Below are positions 45,613-55,214 of a stretch of DNA of 64,000 nt, piece after piece (position 1 is the first letter of the stretch; each line of letters begins with the position of its first letter). The stretch covers positions 697,315 to 761,314 of the forward strand of contig NZ_BBJC02000001.1 of assembly GCF_000739715.2 (NCBI RefSeq), written 5' to 3'. Under the pieces are notes generated by a model. The model was not told where the DNA came from. It ran no database searches and saw nothing but the letters and a program-made list of their open reading frames with translations. The position numbers were made by a program, and so were the translations under genes. This DNA comes from Falsirhodobacter sp. alg1 (GTDB lineage Bacteria > Pseudomonadota > Alphaproteobacteria > Rhodobacterales > Rhodobacteraceae).

Positions 45613-46701
45613 TCAGCCGTTGAACAGGAAGTGCAGGACATCGCCATCCTTCACTTCGTAGCTTTTGCCTTCGACGCGGAATTTGCCCGCCTCCTTGGCG
45701 CCAGCCTCACCCTTGCCGGCAACATAGTCACCATAGGCAACGGTTTCGGCACGGATAAAGCCTTTTTCAAAGTCCCCGTGGATCACGCCAGCGGCTTGCG
45801 GGGCAAGCATGCCCTTCTGGATCGTCCAGGCACGCGCCTCTTTGGGACCTACGGTGAAATAGGTCTGGAGGCCGAGCAGCTCGTACCCTGCGCGGATCAG
45901 CCGGTCGAGGCCAGCCTCGGTCAGGCCCATTTCGCCAAGGAACATCTCGGCTTCATCCGCCGAGAGCTGGCTGATCTCTTCTTCGATCTTGGCCGAGATG
46001 ATGACGGTTCCCGCACCCTGACGAGCTGCCATTTCAGCTACGCGCGCGGATTGGCTGTTGCCCTCGGATGCGCAGGATTCCTCGACGTTGCAGACATAGA
46101 GCACGGGCTTGGCTGTCAGCAGCTGGAGCATCCGCCATGCCTTCGCATCATCCTCGGCGATGGTCAGGCTGCGTGCAGGCTTGCCATCGTTCAGGGCAGC
46201 CTGCGCCATCTTCATCAACCGCTCCATATCGGCGGCGTCCTTGTCGGCATTTTTGGTCTTGCGCGCCAGACGGCGTTCGATCGATTCAAGGTCTGCAAGC
46301 ATCAGCTCGGTTTCGATCGTCTCGGCATCCGCGACAGGATCGATCCGGCCTTCGACATGGGTGATGTCGCCATCCTCGAAGCAGCGAAGCACATGGGCCA
46401 CGGCGTCGCATTCCCGGATGTTGGCCAGAAACTGGTTGCCCAGCCCTTCACCCTTGGAGGCGCCGCGCACCAGGCCGGCGATGTCCACGAACGTCATGCG
46501 TGTGGGGATGATCTGCTTCGATCCGGCAATTCCTGCCAGCACGTCCAGACGTGAATCCGGTACAGCCACCTCACCGACGTTCGGCTCGATCGTGCAGAAG
46601 GGGAAGTTGGCCGCCTGCGCCGCTGCCGTGCGGGTCAGCGCGTTGAACAGGGTCGATTTGCCCACATTCGGCAAGCCGACGATACCCATGCGAAAACCCA
46701 T
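45613..46701 (-). CDS. ychF: YchF/OLA1 ATPase
   Basis: A 362-residue P-loop protein with G1 GLPNVGKST, G3 DIAGLV, the NxxE-type G4 (CNVEES) that favours ATP over GTP, and the C-terminal TGS domain (AGVIHGDFEKGFIRAET). It binds ribosomes. The AAAGGGG site spaces best to the ATG at 46701; a second ATG lies three bases upstream. Confidence 0.96.
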   Translation of the reverse strand: MGFRMGIVGLPNVGKSTLFNALTRTAAAQAANFPFCTIEPNVGEVAVPDSRLDVLAGIAGSKQIIPTRMTFVDIAGLVRGASKGEGLGNQFLANIRECDAVAHVLRCFEDGDITHVEGRIDPVADAETIETELMLADLESIERRLARKTKNADKDAADMERLMKMAQAALNDGKPARSLTIAEDDAKAWRMLQLLTAKPVLYVCNVEESCASEGNSQSARVAEMAARQGAGTVIISAKIEEEISQLSADEAEMFLGEMGLTEAGLDRLIRAGYELLGLQTYFTVGPKEARAWTIQKGMLAPQAAGVIHGDFEKGFIRAETVAYGDYVAGKGEAGAKEAGKFRVEGKSYEVKDGDVLHFLFNG

Positions 46702-46839
46702 CATTATCCCCTTTGCTATCTGGCGCTTCAAATAGGCCGCATTCGTCCGCCACGCAAGGCACGCAACGCAAGCAGGGTATCCGGCATTGCTTTTCTGCCA
46801 TCCATCCGCCAATGAAGTAGGGCATCACCAGAGGACGCC

Positions 46840-47631
46840 ATGACCCGTATCGACGCCAAATTCGCCGCCCTGAAAGCCGATGGTAAAAAGGCATTCGTCG
46901 CCTATCTCATGGCAGGTGATCCGAATTCCGAAACGACGCTGGAAATCATGCAGGGCATGCCGGGTGCGGGTGTGGATATCATCGAACTGGGAATGCCCTT
47001 CACCGATCCGATGGCCGATGGCGGCACGATCCAGCTGGCAGGTCAGCGCGCGCTGAATGGCGGGCAAACGCTTGACCGGACGCTGGAAATTGCGCGCCGG
47101 TTCCGCGAAGGGGACAGCACGACCCCGATCGTGCTGATGGGGTATTACAACCCCGTTTATTCACGCGGCGTGGACAAGTTTCTGGAGCAGGCGGTTGCTG
47201 CGGGTATCGACGGGCTGATCATCGTTGATCTGCCTCCCGAGGAAGATGCCGAACTGTGCATTCCGGCGCAGGCGGCGGGAATGAATTTCATCCGCCTGGC
47301 AACGCCGACCACGGATGCGGCACGGCTGCCGCGCGTGCTGCAGAACACTTCGGGCTTTGTCTATTACGTGTCGATCACCGGAATCACGGGGGCGGCTGCG
47401 CCACAACCGGCAGATGTCGCGCCCGAGGTTGCACGAATCAAGGCGGCAACCGATCTGCCGGTCATCGTCGGGTTCGGGATCACGACAGCCGAAGGCGCGC
47501 AGGGCATTGCCAGCATCGCGGATGGCTGTGTCGTCGGTTCGGCCATCGTCAAGCTGATCGGTGAAGGTCGTCCTGTACCGGAAATTCTGGCCAGCATTGC
47601 CGATCTGGCCGGCGGCGCGCACCGCGGTTAA
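46840..47631 (+). CDS. trpA: Tryptophan synthase alpha subunit
   Basis: A 263-residue TIM barrel with the catalytic Glu and Asp in [16 protein letters not shown] (E49, D60 in E. coli numbering). It cleaves indole-3-glycerol phosphate. trpB and trpF are not in the window, so trpA is detached from them. Its stop overlaps the stop of the convergent TIGR02186 gene. AGAGGACGCC precedes the ATG. Confidence 0.97.
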   Translation: MTRIDAKFAALKADGKKAFVAYLMAGDPNSETTLEIMQGMPGAGVDIIELGMPFTDPMADGGTIQLAGQRALNGGQTLDRTLEIARRFREGDSTTPIVLMGYYNPVYSRGVDKFLEQAVAAGIDGLIIVDLPPEEDAELCIPAQAAGMNFIRLATPTTDAARLPRVLQNTSGFVYYVSITGITGAAAPQPADVAPEVARIKAATDLPVIVGFGITTAEGAQGIASIADGCVVGSAIVKLIGEGRPVPEILASIADLAGGAHRG

Positions 47632-48389
47632 CGCCGCAGCCGCGCAAAGATGAATGAGGCGCTCCAACCGGCCAGCACAGCCAGGGCGAGCGCCAGCAGA
47701 CCATACAACAGCGACTGTTCGCGAGAGAGGGTGTAGAGAAACCTCTCCAGCCCCGCCTTGCGGACATCAATGCTGCGCTCCAGCACATCCAGAACCTGAC
47801 CGTCACGTGTCAGGAAAATGCGGACGCGGTATTGCCCTTCGACCAGATTGGCAGGCAGCGCCACATCGGTGCGGAACAGGGTGGATTGATCCAGCCGTAC
47901 GGCGCCTTCGTTGATACGGAATTTCCCCGATTTCTCACGGATCCGCAGCAGCGCATCGATAAAACTTTGCGGATCGTCGGTTTCGGCACTGATCCCGACC
48001 GACCGGATCGCCTGCTGGATGGTGATACGGTGGCGCAGATCATCCGTCTGGTTCAGGATATCGGCAAGGGGGCCGGTGGTGGCAACGGCATAGAAGCTGG
48101 GCGCGCTGTCGATGCGAACCGATTCATTATTGATCCATATGCCGAATGTCCGGTCCTTGCGGCGGACCACGACAGGCGTATGCGGCCCTTCGACGGCCAC
48201 GATCACCTCCAGCGGTCCACCGGCGGGGGCGGGGGATTCCCGTTTGACAGCGCCATACACCAGAATTTCGGACCCGACGTAATTCGTGGTGATCGTGACC
48301 GAATATTGCGACAGCCCCAGCACGATGCTTTCGTCCTGCGCGGCGGCAGGAAGGGCCATGGCAAACAGAAGGGCGAGCGCGCGGATCAT
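47628..48389 (-). CDS. TIGR02186 family membrane-anchored protein
   Basis: A 253-residue protein with a signal peptide (ends AAAQ), an extracytoplasmic beta-rich body, and a C-terminal transmembrane helix (about 225-248, [20 protein letters not shown]). It belongs to the TIGR02186 group, known for its association with TauE/SafE transporters in alphaproteobacteria; function unknown. The ATG overlaps the stop of the TauE gene (ATGA), so the pair is coupled. Confidence 0.85.
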   Translation of the reverse strand: MIRALALLFAMALPAAAQDESIVLGLSQYSVTITTNYVGSEILVYGAVKRESPAPAGGPLEVIVAVEGPHTPVVVRRKDRTFGIWINNESVRIDSAPSFYAVATTGPLADILNQTDDLRHRITIQQAIRSVGISAETDDPQSFIDALLRIREKSGKFRINEGAVRLDQSTLFRTDVALPANLVEGQYRVRIFLTRDGQVLDVLERSIDVRKAGLERFLYTLSREQSLLYGLLALALAVLAGWSASFIFARLRR

Positions 48390-49306
48390 TCGGTGCTCTC
48401 CACCGTCAGGTTGAACGGCTCGGACGGGGTAAGGACCAGATCGGCACATACCTTCAGGCTGACTGCCAGCACCATCAATGCCAGCAGGATACGCAGTTGT
48501 TCCGCCCGAAGACGGACCCCGACGCGCGCCCCCAGCTGCGCCCCGATGACGCCGCCGATGATCAGGAGCAGGGCCAGCATCACGTCCACGGTGCCGCTGG
48601 TCATGGCATGCAGCAAGGTGGTGAAGGCCGAAACGAAGATGATCTGGAACAGCGATGTGCCGACCACGACCTTTGTCGGCATTCCCAGTAGGTAGATCAT
48701 GGCCGGAACCATGATGAAGCCACCGCCCACGCCCATGATGGCAGACATGAATCCGACGCCCGCACCAATTGCCAATGGCGGCAGCACCGAAATGTACAAG
48801 CCCGACGCGCGAAACTTCATCTTGAACGGCAGCTTGTGGACCCATGTATGGGTATGGGCACGACGGACCTGCGCATTGCCCTTGTGGACCCGGCGCAGGG
48901 CGCCGAGACTTTCCTTCAGCATCAGCGCACCGATCACGCCCAGAAACAGCACATAGGAAAGCTGGACGAACAGATCGACCTGACCAAGGGCCGAGAGGAT
49001 CTTGAACACCCAGATGCCCAGGCCCGATCCGACCAGCCCCCCGGCCTGAAGCACCAGGCCCATTCGGAGATCGACGGCCTTGCGCTTCAGTTGCGCCAGC
49101 ACCCCCGACACCGATGAGGCAACCACCTGATTGGCACCGGTGGCCACAGCCACGGCGGGCGGAATGCCGATGAAGAACAGCAAGGGTGTGATCAGGAACC
49201 CGCCTCCCACGCCGAACATCCCCGACATGAAGCCGACTATGCCGCCAAGACCCAGCAAAAGCAGGGCATTGACCGATATTTCGGCTATGGGGAGGTAGAT
49301 TTGCAT
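48386..49306 (-). CDS. TauE/SafE-family anion exporter
   Basis: A 306-residue membrane protein with two sets of helices, each bearing the MFGVGGGF / IMGVGGGF motif typical of the TauE/SafE (sulfite/organosulfur export) family. A cytosolic basic loop (about 145-165) divides the halves. It is paired with TIGR02186. The start codon lies within a long-spaced perfect inverted repeat. Confidence 0.92.
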   Translation of the reverse strand: MQIYLPIAEISVNALLLLGLGGIVGFMSGMFGVGGGFLITPLLFFIGIPPAVAVATGANQVVASSVSGVLAQLKRKAVDLRMGLVLQAGGLVGSGLGIWVFKILSALGQVDLFVQLSYVLFLGVIGALMLKESLGALRRVHKGNAQVRRAHTHTWVHKLPFKMKFRASGLYISVLPPLAIGAGVGFMSAIMGVGGGFIMVPAMIYLLGMPTKVVVGTSLFQIIFVSAFTTLLHAMTSGTVDVMLALLLIIGGVIGAQLGARVGVRLRAEQLRILLALMVLAVSLKVCADLVLTPSEPFNLTVESTE

Positions 49307-49360
49307 GGGCTACGCTGACAGAGGGGGGCTAAGGCAAGCTCTCATGTCATCGTAGCCCAT
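49305..49360. repeat. Inverted repeat at the TauE start
   Basis: ATGGGCTACG and CGTAGCCCAT are perfect ten-base arms with 36 bases between. One arm covers the TauE start codon; the other abuts TTGACA (minus strand, 49361-49366), a consensus -35. It may be a DNA operator or, if transcription starts further upstream, an RNA hairpin hiding the start. Confidence 0.55.
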
Positions 49361-49372
49361 TGTCAATCATCC

Positions 49373-50170
49373 TTACAATGCGCGCAGCATTTCACGCAGG
49401 GTGCGTTCCAGCTTCGCCGCACCGATGGGGGCCATCGTCTTGGTGTGATCATGACTGAGCGTTTCATCCGACAGTCCGGCCCCCATGTTGGTGATCACGG
49501 AAATGGCGGCCACTTTCAGGCCTAGAAAACGCGACAGGATGATTTCCGGTACCGTGGACATGCCGACGGCATCGGCCCCCAGAACGCGGGCCGCCCTGAT
49601 TTCGGCCGGTGTTTCAAAGCTGGGGCCAGAGAACCATGCATAGACGCCTTCGGGCATCTCCACATCCGCAGCCTTGGCTGCCGCTTTCAGGCGGGCATGC
49701 AGATCGGGGTTATGGGCGTCGGACATCCCGACAAAACGAGCCTCTGACTGTTCGCCGATCAGCGGGTTCAGACCGGTGAAATTGATATGGTCCGACAGCA
49801 GCATGATCGACCCCGGCGGCAGATCGGCACGCAGCGATCCTGCGGCATTGGTCAGCAGCAGCTGTTCCACCCCGAGTGCCCGCAGCACCTCCAGAGGGAA
49901 GCGCATCGCTGCGGGGTTTCCGGCTTCGTAATAATGCGCCCGACCGCCGAAAACGGCCACGCGCACGCCCTCCAGCTCTCCGATCACCAGCTTGGGAGAG
50001 TGGCCGGAGACACCGGCATGGGGAAACCCCTCCAGTTCGGCATAAGGAATGGCAACGCCCCGAACCTCATCCGCCAGATGGCCAAGTCCGGAGCCGAGAA
50101 CCAGACCGATCTGGATCGGCGCATCACCCGCACGTTCACGGATATGGGCGGCAACGGTTTCTGCGGTCAT
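49373..50170 (-). CDS. Purine nucleoside phosphorylase
   Basis: A 265-residue PNP of the trimeric class: LVLGSGLGHLADEV near the start binds phosphate, FGGRAHYYEAG is the family motif, NAAGSL and GLNPLIGE follow, and the base-binding segment is YAWFSGPSFETPAEIR. It splits purine nucleosides to base and ribose 1-phosphate. It is last in the leftward nucleoside-uptake operon, just after the second permease. Confidence 0.93.
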   Translation of the reverse strand: MTAETVAAHIRERAGDAPIQIGLVLGSGLGHLADEVRGVAIPYAELEGFPHAGVSGHSPKLVIGELEGVRVAVFGGRAHYYEAGNPAAMRFPLEVLRALGVEQLLLTNAAGSLRADLPPGSIMLLSDHINFTGLNPLIGEQSEARFVGMSDAHNPDLHARLKAAAKAADVEMPEGVYAWFSGPSFETPAEIRAARVLGADAVGMSTVPEIILSRFLGLKVAAISVITNMGAGLSDETLSHDHTKTMAPIGAAKLERTLREMLRAL

Positions 50171-50172
50171 GC

Positions 50173-51141
50173 TCAACGCTCTTTTACATAGGGTTCGCCG
50201 CCAGCGCGGGGAGGGATCGCCTTGCCGACAAATCCGGCCAGGACAAGGACGGTCAGGATATAGGGCAACGCCTCCAGCGCGGGCACGGGAATGTCCACAT
50301 GGGTAACGGCCGTTACAACATCGGGCCGGAACGCAAGTGCCTGGAAAAAGCCGAACAGCAAAGTGGCCCAAAGCGCACCCCATGGACGCCATTTCGCAAA
50401 TATGAGGGCGGCGAGGGCGATATAACCGCGCCCGGCGGTCATTTCGCGGCCAAAGCCTGCCTGAAGTGCCGTGGCCATATAGGCACCGGCAATACCGCAA
50501 AGGATACCGGTGATCGCAACTGCGGCAAAGCGCATGCGTGTCACCGAAATGCCCGCCGTATCCACGGCAGCAGGGTTTTCACCCACAGCCCGCAGCCGCA
50601 GCCCGAAGCGTGTCCGCATCAGGACCCACCACGTTGCGGGAACCATAGCCAGCGCCAGATACACGAGGATGGAGTGTCCCGACATGACCTCGGCGTAAAA
50701 CGGGCCCAGAACAGGTACGGGCCGCAGCATTTCCGCAAAGGGCAGCGTCAGTTCGCCAAAGCGGGCGGCCCCCGAAAGGGCAGGGGTGCGCCCCCCCTGA
50801 CCGAATGCGGCCTGAGCCACCAGCACGGTCATTCCCGAGGCAAGGAAGTTCAGCGCGACGCCGGAAATCAGCTGGTTGCCACGGAATGTGATGGCCGCAA
50901 TGCCATGGACCGCAGCCCACAGCAGGGATGTGGCCACGCCCGCCGCCAGCCCAAGCCATGCCGACCCGGTCAGATAGGCGACCGCACCCGAAGACATGGC
51001 AGCGACCAGCATCTTGCCCTCCAGCCCGATGTCGAAGACACCGGCCCGTTCGGAGAACAGCCCCGCAAGGCAGGCGAGCAGCAGGGGGGTAGCCAGCCGC
51101 AGGGTGGAATCGAGGATCTGCAGAAATGTAGTGTAATCCAT
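50173..51141 (-). CDS. Nucleoside ABC transporter permease (second)
   Basis: A 322-residue permease of the BPD-transp-2 (YufQ/BmpC) family with about eight to nine helices and motifs LFSERAGVFDIGLEGKML and AAAGYIALAALIFAKW-like GYIALAALIFAKW. It pairs with the upstream permease. The ATG overlaps that gene's stop (TGATG). Confidence 0.92.
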   Translation of the reverse strand: MDYTTFLQILDSTLRLATPLLLACLAGLFSERAGVFDIGLEGKMLVAAMSSGAVAYLTGSAWLGLAAGVATSLLWAAVHGIAAITFRGNQLISGVALNFLASGMTVLVAQAAFGQGGRTPALSGAARFGELTLPFAEMLRPVPVLGPFYAEVMSGHSILVYLALAMVPATWWVLMRTRFGLRLRAVGENPAAVDTAGISVTRMRFAAVAITGILCGIAGAYMATALQAGFGREMTAGRGYIALAALIFAKWRPWGALWATLLFGFFQALAFRPDVVTAVTHVDIPVPALEALPYILTVLVLAGFVGKAIPPRAGGEPYVKER

Positions 51142-52220
51142 CACGCCACCTTCCGTCTGCTGAACAGCACCGACAGCATCTGGCGCACCATATGATCAAG
51201 CGCACCGGTGAACAGGATCACCAGACCCTGCACCACGACCCGCAGATCGATCGGAATAGAGGTCCACAATCCGATTTCAGCGCCGCCCTGATAAAGAAAT
51301 CCGAACAGCAATGCCGAGAGAACGACCCCGAACGGATGGTTCCGCCCCATCAGCGCCACTGCGATCCCGATAAAGCCCGCCCCTTCGGACGAATTCTGCA
51401 GCAACCGGCCGCTGTCACCCATCACGTTGTTGATGGACATCATTCCAGCCAGGGCACCCGACAGGGCCATGGCGATCATCACGGTCCGTACAGGCCGGAT
51501 ACCGGCATAGCGTGCGGCGGGTTCGGATTTGCCAAAGGCGCGGATCTCGTACCCCAGGGGGGTGCGCCACAGCAGTGCCCAGACCGCAACACAGGCGATC
51601 AGGGCCATGAACAGGGAGATGTTCACGGGCACCGCCTGCGTGAAGATGGAGCTGAGGCCCGGCACGTCCGACAATGCCGGAATTCCCACAGCGAAACGGG
51701 CTGTCGCAGGCTCTGCCTGTCCGGCGGGGCGCAGCACATCCACCAGAATCCACACGATCAGGGCATAGGCGATGTAGTTGAACATGATCGTGGTGATCAC
51801 GACATGGCTGCCCCGTTTTGCCTGCAACCAGCCGGGAATTGCCCCCCAGATGGCACCGAACACGGCTGCGGCCACCGTGGCGGCCAGCAAGGCGATCGAC
51901 CAATGCGGAAAGGGAACGAACAGCAGCATGAGGGCGATGCCAAGGCCGCCAAGCTGGGCCTGACCTTCGCCGCCGATGTTGAACAGGCCCGCATGGAACG
52001 CCATGGTGACGGCAAGGCCGGTAAAGATGAAGCTGGTCGCATAATACAACGTATAGCCCCAGCCATAGGCCGAGCCGAGGGCACCGGCGACCATGGTTTC
52101 CAGCGCCTCCATCGGGTTCTGGCCGATCGCGAGGATGACAAGGGTGGCGCAGACGGCCGCCAGCAACAGCGACACAAGCGGAACCAGGACCAGATCGGCC
52201 CAACGAGGGATTGGACGCAT
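51141..52220 (-). CDS. Nucleoside ABC transporter permease (first)
   Basis: A 359-residue permease with about ten helices and the YufP-type motif HAGLFNIGGEGQAQLGGLG. It forms the heterodimer with the downstream permease. It begins on the base following the ATPase gene's end. Confidence 0.92.
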   Translation of the reverse strand: MRPIPRWADLVLVPLVSLLLAAVCATLVILAIGQNPMEALETMVAGALGSAYGWGYTLYYATSFIFTGLAVTMAFHAGLFNIGGEGQAQLGGLGIALMLLFVPFPHWSIALLAATVAAAVFGAIWGAIPGWLQAKRGSHVVITTIMFNYIAYALIVWILVDVLRPAGQAEPATARFAVGIPALSDVPGLSSIFTQAVPVNISLFMALIACVAVWALLWRTPLGYEIRAFGKSEPAARYAGIRPVRTVMIAMALSGALAGMMSINNVMGDSGRLLQNSSEGAGFIGIAVALMGRNHPFGVVLSALLFGFLYQGGAEIGLWTSIPIDLRVVVQGLVILFTGALDHMVRQMLSVLFSRRKVA

Positions 52221-53755
52221 TACGCAGTCTCCGTCACGCCAGCCATCATCAGGCCAAGCTCGCGTTCGTTTGTGGTTGCGGCATCGCGTGTGCCCATGAT
52301 GTGCCCGTCGAACATGACGGCGACGCGGTCCGAAAGGGACATCACCTCATCCAGTTCCACGGACACCAGAAGCACGGCCGCTCCCCGATCGCGCAAGGCG
52401 ACGATCTGTTTGTGAATGAATTCGATTGCCCCGATATCGACACCGCGCGTGGGCTGGCCGATCAGCAAAAGGTCCGGCACCCGCTCCATCTCGCGCGCGA
52501 CGATGATCTTCTGCTGGTTCCCGCCCGAGAAATGTTTGATCGCCAGATCGGGGTTCGGGGGGCGAACGTCGAAGCGTTCCATCTTGGCGTTTGTATCCGC
52601 GCGCAGGGCCGCATTGTCGGAAAACACCCCGCGCCGGTATGCGGCATCATGGTGATAGCCGAAGGCCACGTTTTCCCAGGCCGCAAAATCCATGATCACG
52701 CCTAGGTGCTGTCGGTCCTCGGGCACATGGGCGATGCCCTGGGCGCGGCGGTCCTGCCCATCCTCACGGCCGGTCAGATCCAGCTCGCGGCCCTTCATCC
52801 TGATGGAACCGGTCCCCCGGGCGATGCCGCCCAGAATGGCCAGCAGTTCGGATTGGCCGTTTCCTGCCACACCGGCAAGGCCCATGATCTCTCCGCGCCG
52901 CAGGGTCAGGTTGATGCCCTTCAAGCGTTCGATGCCATCCTCGGTCATGCGCAGGTCGCGGATTTCGAGGATGGTTTCACCGGGGGTGGCGGGGGCCTTG
53001 TCTACGCGCAGAAGCACCTTGCGGCCCACCATGCGCTCGGCAAGATCGGCGGGGGTCGTGTTGGCCGTGGCGACGGTTCCCACCATCTCGCCACGCCGCA
53101 TGACCGAGACGTTGTCGGTGATCGCCATGATCTCACGCAGCTTATGCGTGATAAGGATCACGGTTTTGCCCTGATCGCGCAATCCGCGCAGGATACGGAA
53201 CAGGTGATCGGCCTCGGGCGGTGTCAATACGCCCGTCGGTTCATCCAGAATGAGGATTTCGGCCTGACGATACAGTGCTTTCAGGATTTCCACGCGCTGC
53301 TGGTGGCCGACGGACAGATCCTCGATCAGGGCATCGGGATCGACCTCGAGGCCGTAATCCCGTGACAGATCGATCAGGATGCGGCGCGCCTTGCTGAGCG
53401 ATGTGGACAGACGCGGGCCATCTTCGGCCCCCAATACAATATTTTCCAGAACGGTGAAGTTCTGTACCAGCTTGAAATGCTGGAAAACCATGCCGATGCC
53501 CGCGCGGATGGCGGCCTGGCTGTCGGGAATATGCGTCTCGCGTCCGCCGATCAGGATCTCGCCCTCATCCGCGCGGTAGAAGCCGTAAAGGATCGACATC
53601 AATGTCGATTTGCCGGCCCCGTTTTCACCGATGATGCCGTGAATTGTGCCACGGGGAACCGTGACACAGATATCGCGATTGGCCTGTACCGTGCCGAAAC
53701 GCTTGGATATCCCCCGCAGTTCGATTGCGGGGGCGGACGAAACAGGCCCTGCCAT
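52220..53755 (-). CDS. Nucleoside ABC transporter ATPase (two-domain)
   Basis: A 511-residue protein with two ABC domains, as in YufO/BmpB. Domain 1 has Walker A GENGAGKSTLM and signature LSVGHQQRVEILKA; domain 2 has GVAGNGQSELLA and FSGGNQQKIIVARE with the atypical Walker A typical of these duplicated ATPases. It powers the permease pair. Confidence 0.95.
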   Translation of the reverse strand: MAGPVSSAPAIELRGISKRFGTVQANRDICVTVPRGTIHGIIGENGAGKSTLMSILYGFYRADEGEILIGGRETHIPDSQAAIRAGIGMVFQHFKLVQNFTVLENIVLGAEDGPRLSTSLSKARRILIDLSRDYGLEVDPDALIEDLSVGHQQRVEILKALYRQAEILILDEPTGVLTPPEADHLFRILRGLRDQGKTVILITHKLREIMAITDNVSVMRRGEMVGTVATANTTPADLAERMVGRKVLLRVDKAPATPGETILEIRDLRMTEDGIERLKGINLTLRRGEIMGLAGVAGNGQSELLAILGGIARGTGSIRMKGRELDLTGREDGQDRRAQGIAHVPEDRQHLGVIMDFAAWENVAFGYHHDAAYRRGVFSDNAALRADTNAKMERFDVRPPNPDLAIKHFSGGNQQKIIVAREMERVPDLLLIGQPTRGVDIGAIEFIHKQIVALRDRGAAVLLVSVELDEVMSLSDRVAVMFDGHIMGTRDAATTNERELGLMMAGVTETA

Positions 53756-54747
53756 CAGAAGCCGGCGATCGGGCAGCTGTCATCCGACATATAGTCATGC
53801 GACACGATTTCACCTGATGCGAGCTTTTGCGTCGCTTCCTCGACGGCGGCCTGCATTTCCGGTGTTACGAGGCTGCTGTTGTTTTCATCCATCGCAACAA
53901 CGACGCCTTTGTTGGCAACGCCCAGAACCTCGACGCCTCCGGTCATGTCGGCACCTTCGTTGAACGCCTCTTCGACGGCGACATCAACGCGTTTGACCAT
54001 GGAGGTCAGGACCGAACCGGGGTGAAGGGCGTTCTGGTTGCTGTCCACACCGACCGACAGGATGCCTTCGTCCGCTGCAGTCTGCAGGATGCCGATGCCG
54101 GTGCCGCCTGCTGCGGCATAGATCACGTCGGCGCCTTGGCTGATCTGGGCACGGGCCAGTTCGCCGCCGCGCACGGGATCGTTCCATGCGGCAGGGGTGG
54201 AGCCTGTCCAGCTGATCAGCATCTTCGCATCCGGTTTCGTGGCGATCACGCCTTGGGCAAAGCCGCAGCCGAACTTGCGGATGAGCGGAATGTCCATGCC
54301 GCCGATAAAGCCGACGGTGTCGGTTTTGGAAGACATCGCCGCCATGATACCGGCCAGATATGACCCTTCCTCTTCGGAGAAGACGATCGAACGCACGTTC
54401 GGCTGGTCAACAATCGCATCGATGATCACGAATCGTGTATCGGGGAACTCGGGCGCAACCTGTGTCAGGACATCGGCAAAGGAGAAGCCGGTCATGACAA
54501 TCGGGTTCGATCCTGCTTGGGCAAGACGGCGCAGGGCCTGTTCCCGCTGTGCCTCGGACTGCATCTCGATTTCGCGATAGTTGCCGCCCGTTTCGGCCTT
54601 CCAACGCAAGGCGCCCTCGTTCGCGGCCTCATTGAAGGATTTATCGAATTTCCCGCCCAGATCGAAGATCAGGGCCGGATCTGCCAGTGTGGCAGTGGCG
54701 GATAGCGTCAGGGTAACAGCGGCAGCAAGCAATGGTTTGATGGTCAC
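53755..54747 (-). CDS. BMP-family nucleoside-binding protein
   Basis: A 330-residue periplasmic binding protein with a signal peptide ending near TATLA. Its start is GTG (54747) after GGGAGAGAC. The core LIFDLGGKFDKSFNEAANEG is the BMP/PnrA motif, and the ligand segment VGFIGGMDIPLIRKF follows. It captures purine nucleosides for the ABC transporter. The mature protein has no lipobox, unlike Gram-positive BMPs. Confidence 0.93.
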   Translation of the reverse strand: MTIKPLLAAAVTLTLSATATLADPALIFDLGGKFDKSFNEAANEGALRWKAETGGNYREIEMQSEAQREQALRRLAQAGSNPIVMTGFSFADVLTQVAPEFPDTRFVIIDAIVDQPNVRSIVFSEEEGSYLAGIMAAMSSKTDTVGFIGGMDIPLIRKFGCGFAQGVIATKPDAKMLISWTGSTPAAWNDPVRGGELARAQISQGADVIYAAAGGTGIGILQTAADEGILSVGVDSNQNALHPGSVLTSMVKRVDVAVEEAFNEGADMTGGVEVLGVANKGVVVAMDENNSSLVTPEMQAAVEEATQKLASGEIVSHDYMSDDSCPIAGF

Positions 54748-54774
54748 AATCGTCTCTCCCGTTGGACGTGTTTT

Positions 54775-54802
54775 TTTATCCTGTTTGTGACGAAGCCGTA
54801 AA
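54775..54802 (-). promoter_or_regulatory. Predicted promoter of nucleoside-uptake operon
   Basis: On the minus strand TTTACG and GATAAA are separated by 16 bases in the gap between rimI and the BMP gene; a TTGACG lies just upstream. No rimI terminator is seen, so read-through is also possible. Confidence 0.35.
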
Positions 54803-54806
54803 GGCG

Positions 54807-55214
54807 TCAACCGTGATCCCGCGTCACAAGTGCGCGGCGCATGACCAAAGCATCGATCGGCCCGTAATAACGGCGGCGAACCCCTACATTGGCAAACCCT
54901 GCGGCATCGTAAAGACGTATAGCGCCTGAATTATCGGCAGCCACCTCCAGAAAAGCGGTATCGGCCACTGCCGACGCGCGTGTCAGGAATGCATCGACCA
55001 GACGTGAGGCAATGCCTTGCCGCCGATGGGCGGGATGGGTGGCAAGGGTCAGAAGCTCCGCCTCTCCGGCGATGGCGCGGCCGATTAGAAAGCCGCCACC
55101 CTCACGCAGCAGAAATCCCCCCGGAGCGGTGGCGGCCCCCTCCAGCTCGGCCGCTGACCAGGGTGGGGGGCTATGGAATGCAAACGCGTGGATGGCCGCA
55201 AGATCATCCCACAT
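54807..55214 (-). CDS. rimI: GNAT acetyltransferase, RimI-like
   Basis: A 135-residue GNAT protein with the acetyl-CoA motif HPAHRRQGIASRLVDAF and the C-terminal NSGAIRLYDAAGF typical of RimI, which acetylates ribosomal protein S18. It overlaps tsaB, the usual neighbour of rimI, by 11 bases. Confidence 0.9.
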   Translation of the reverse strand: MWDDLAAIHAFAFHSPPPWSAAELEGAATAPGGFLLREGGGFLIGRAIAGEAELLTLATHPAHRRQGIASRLVDAFLTRASAVADTAFLEVAADNSGAIRLYDAAGFANVGVRRRYYGPIDALVMRRALVTRDHG

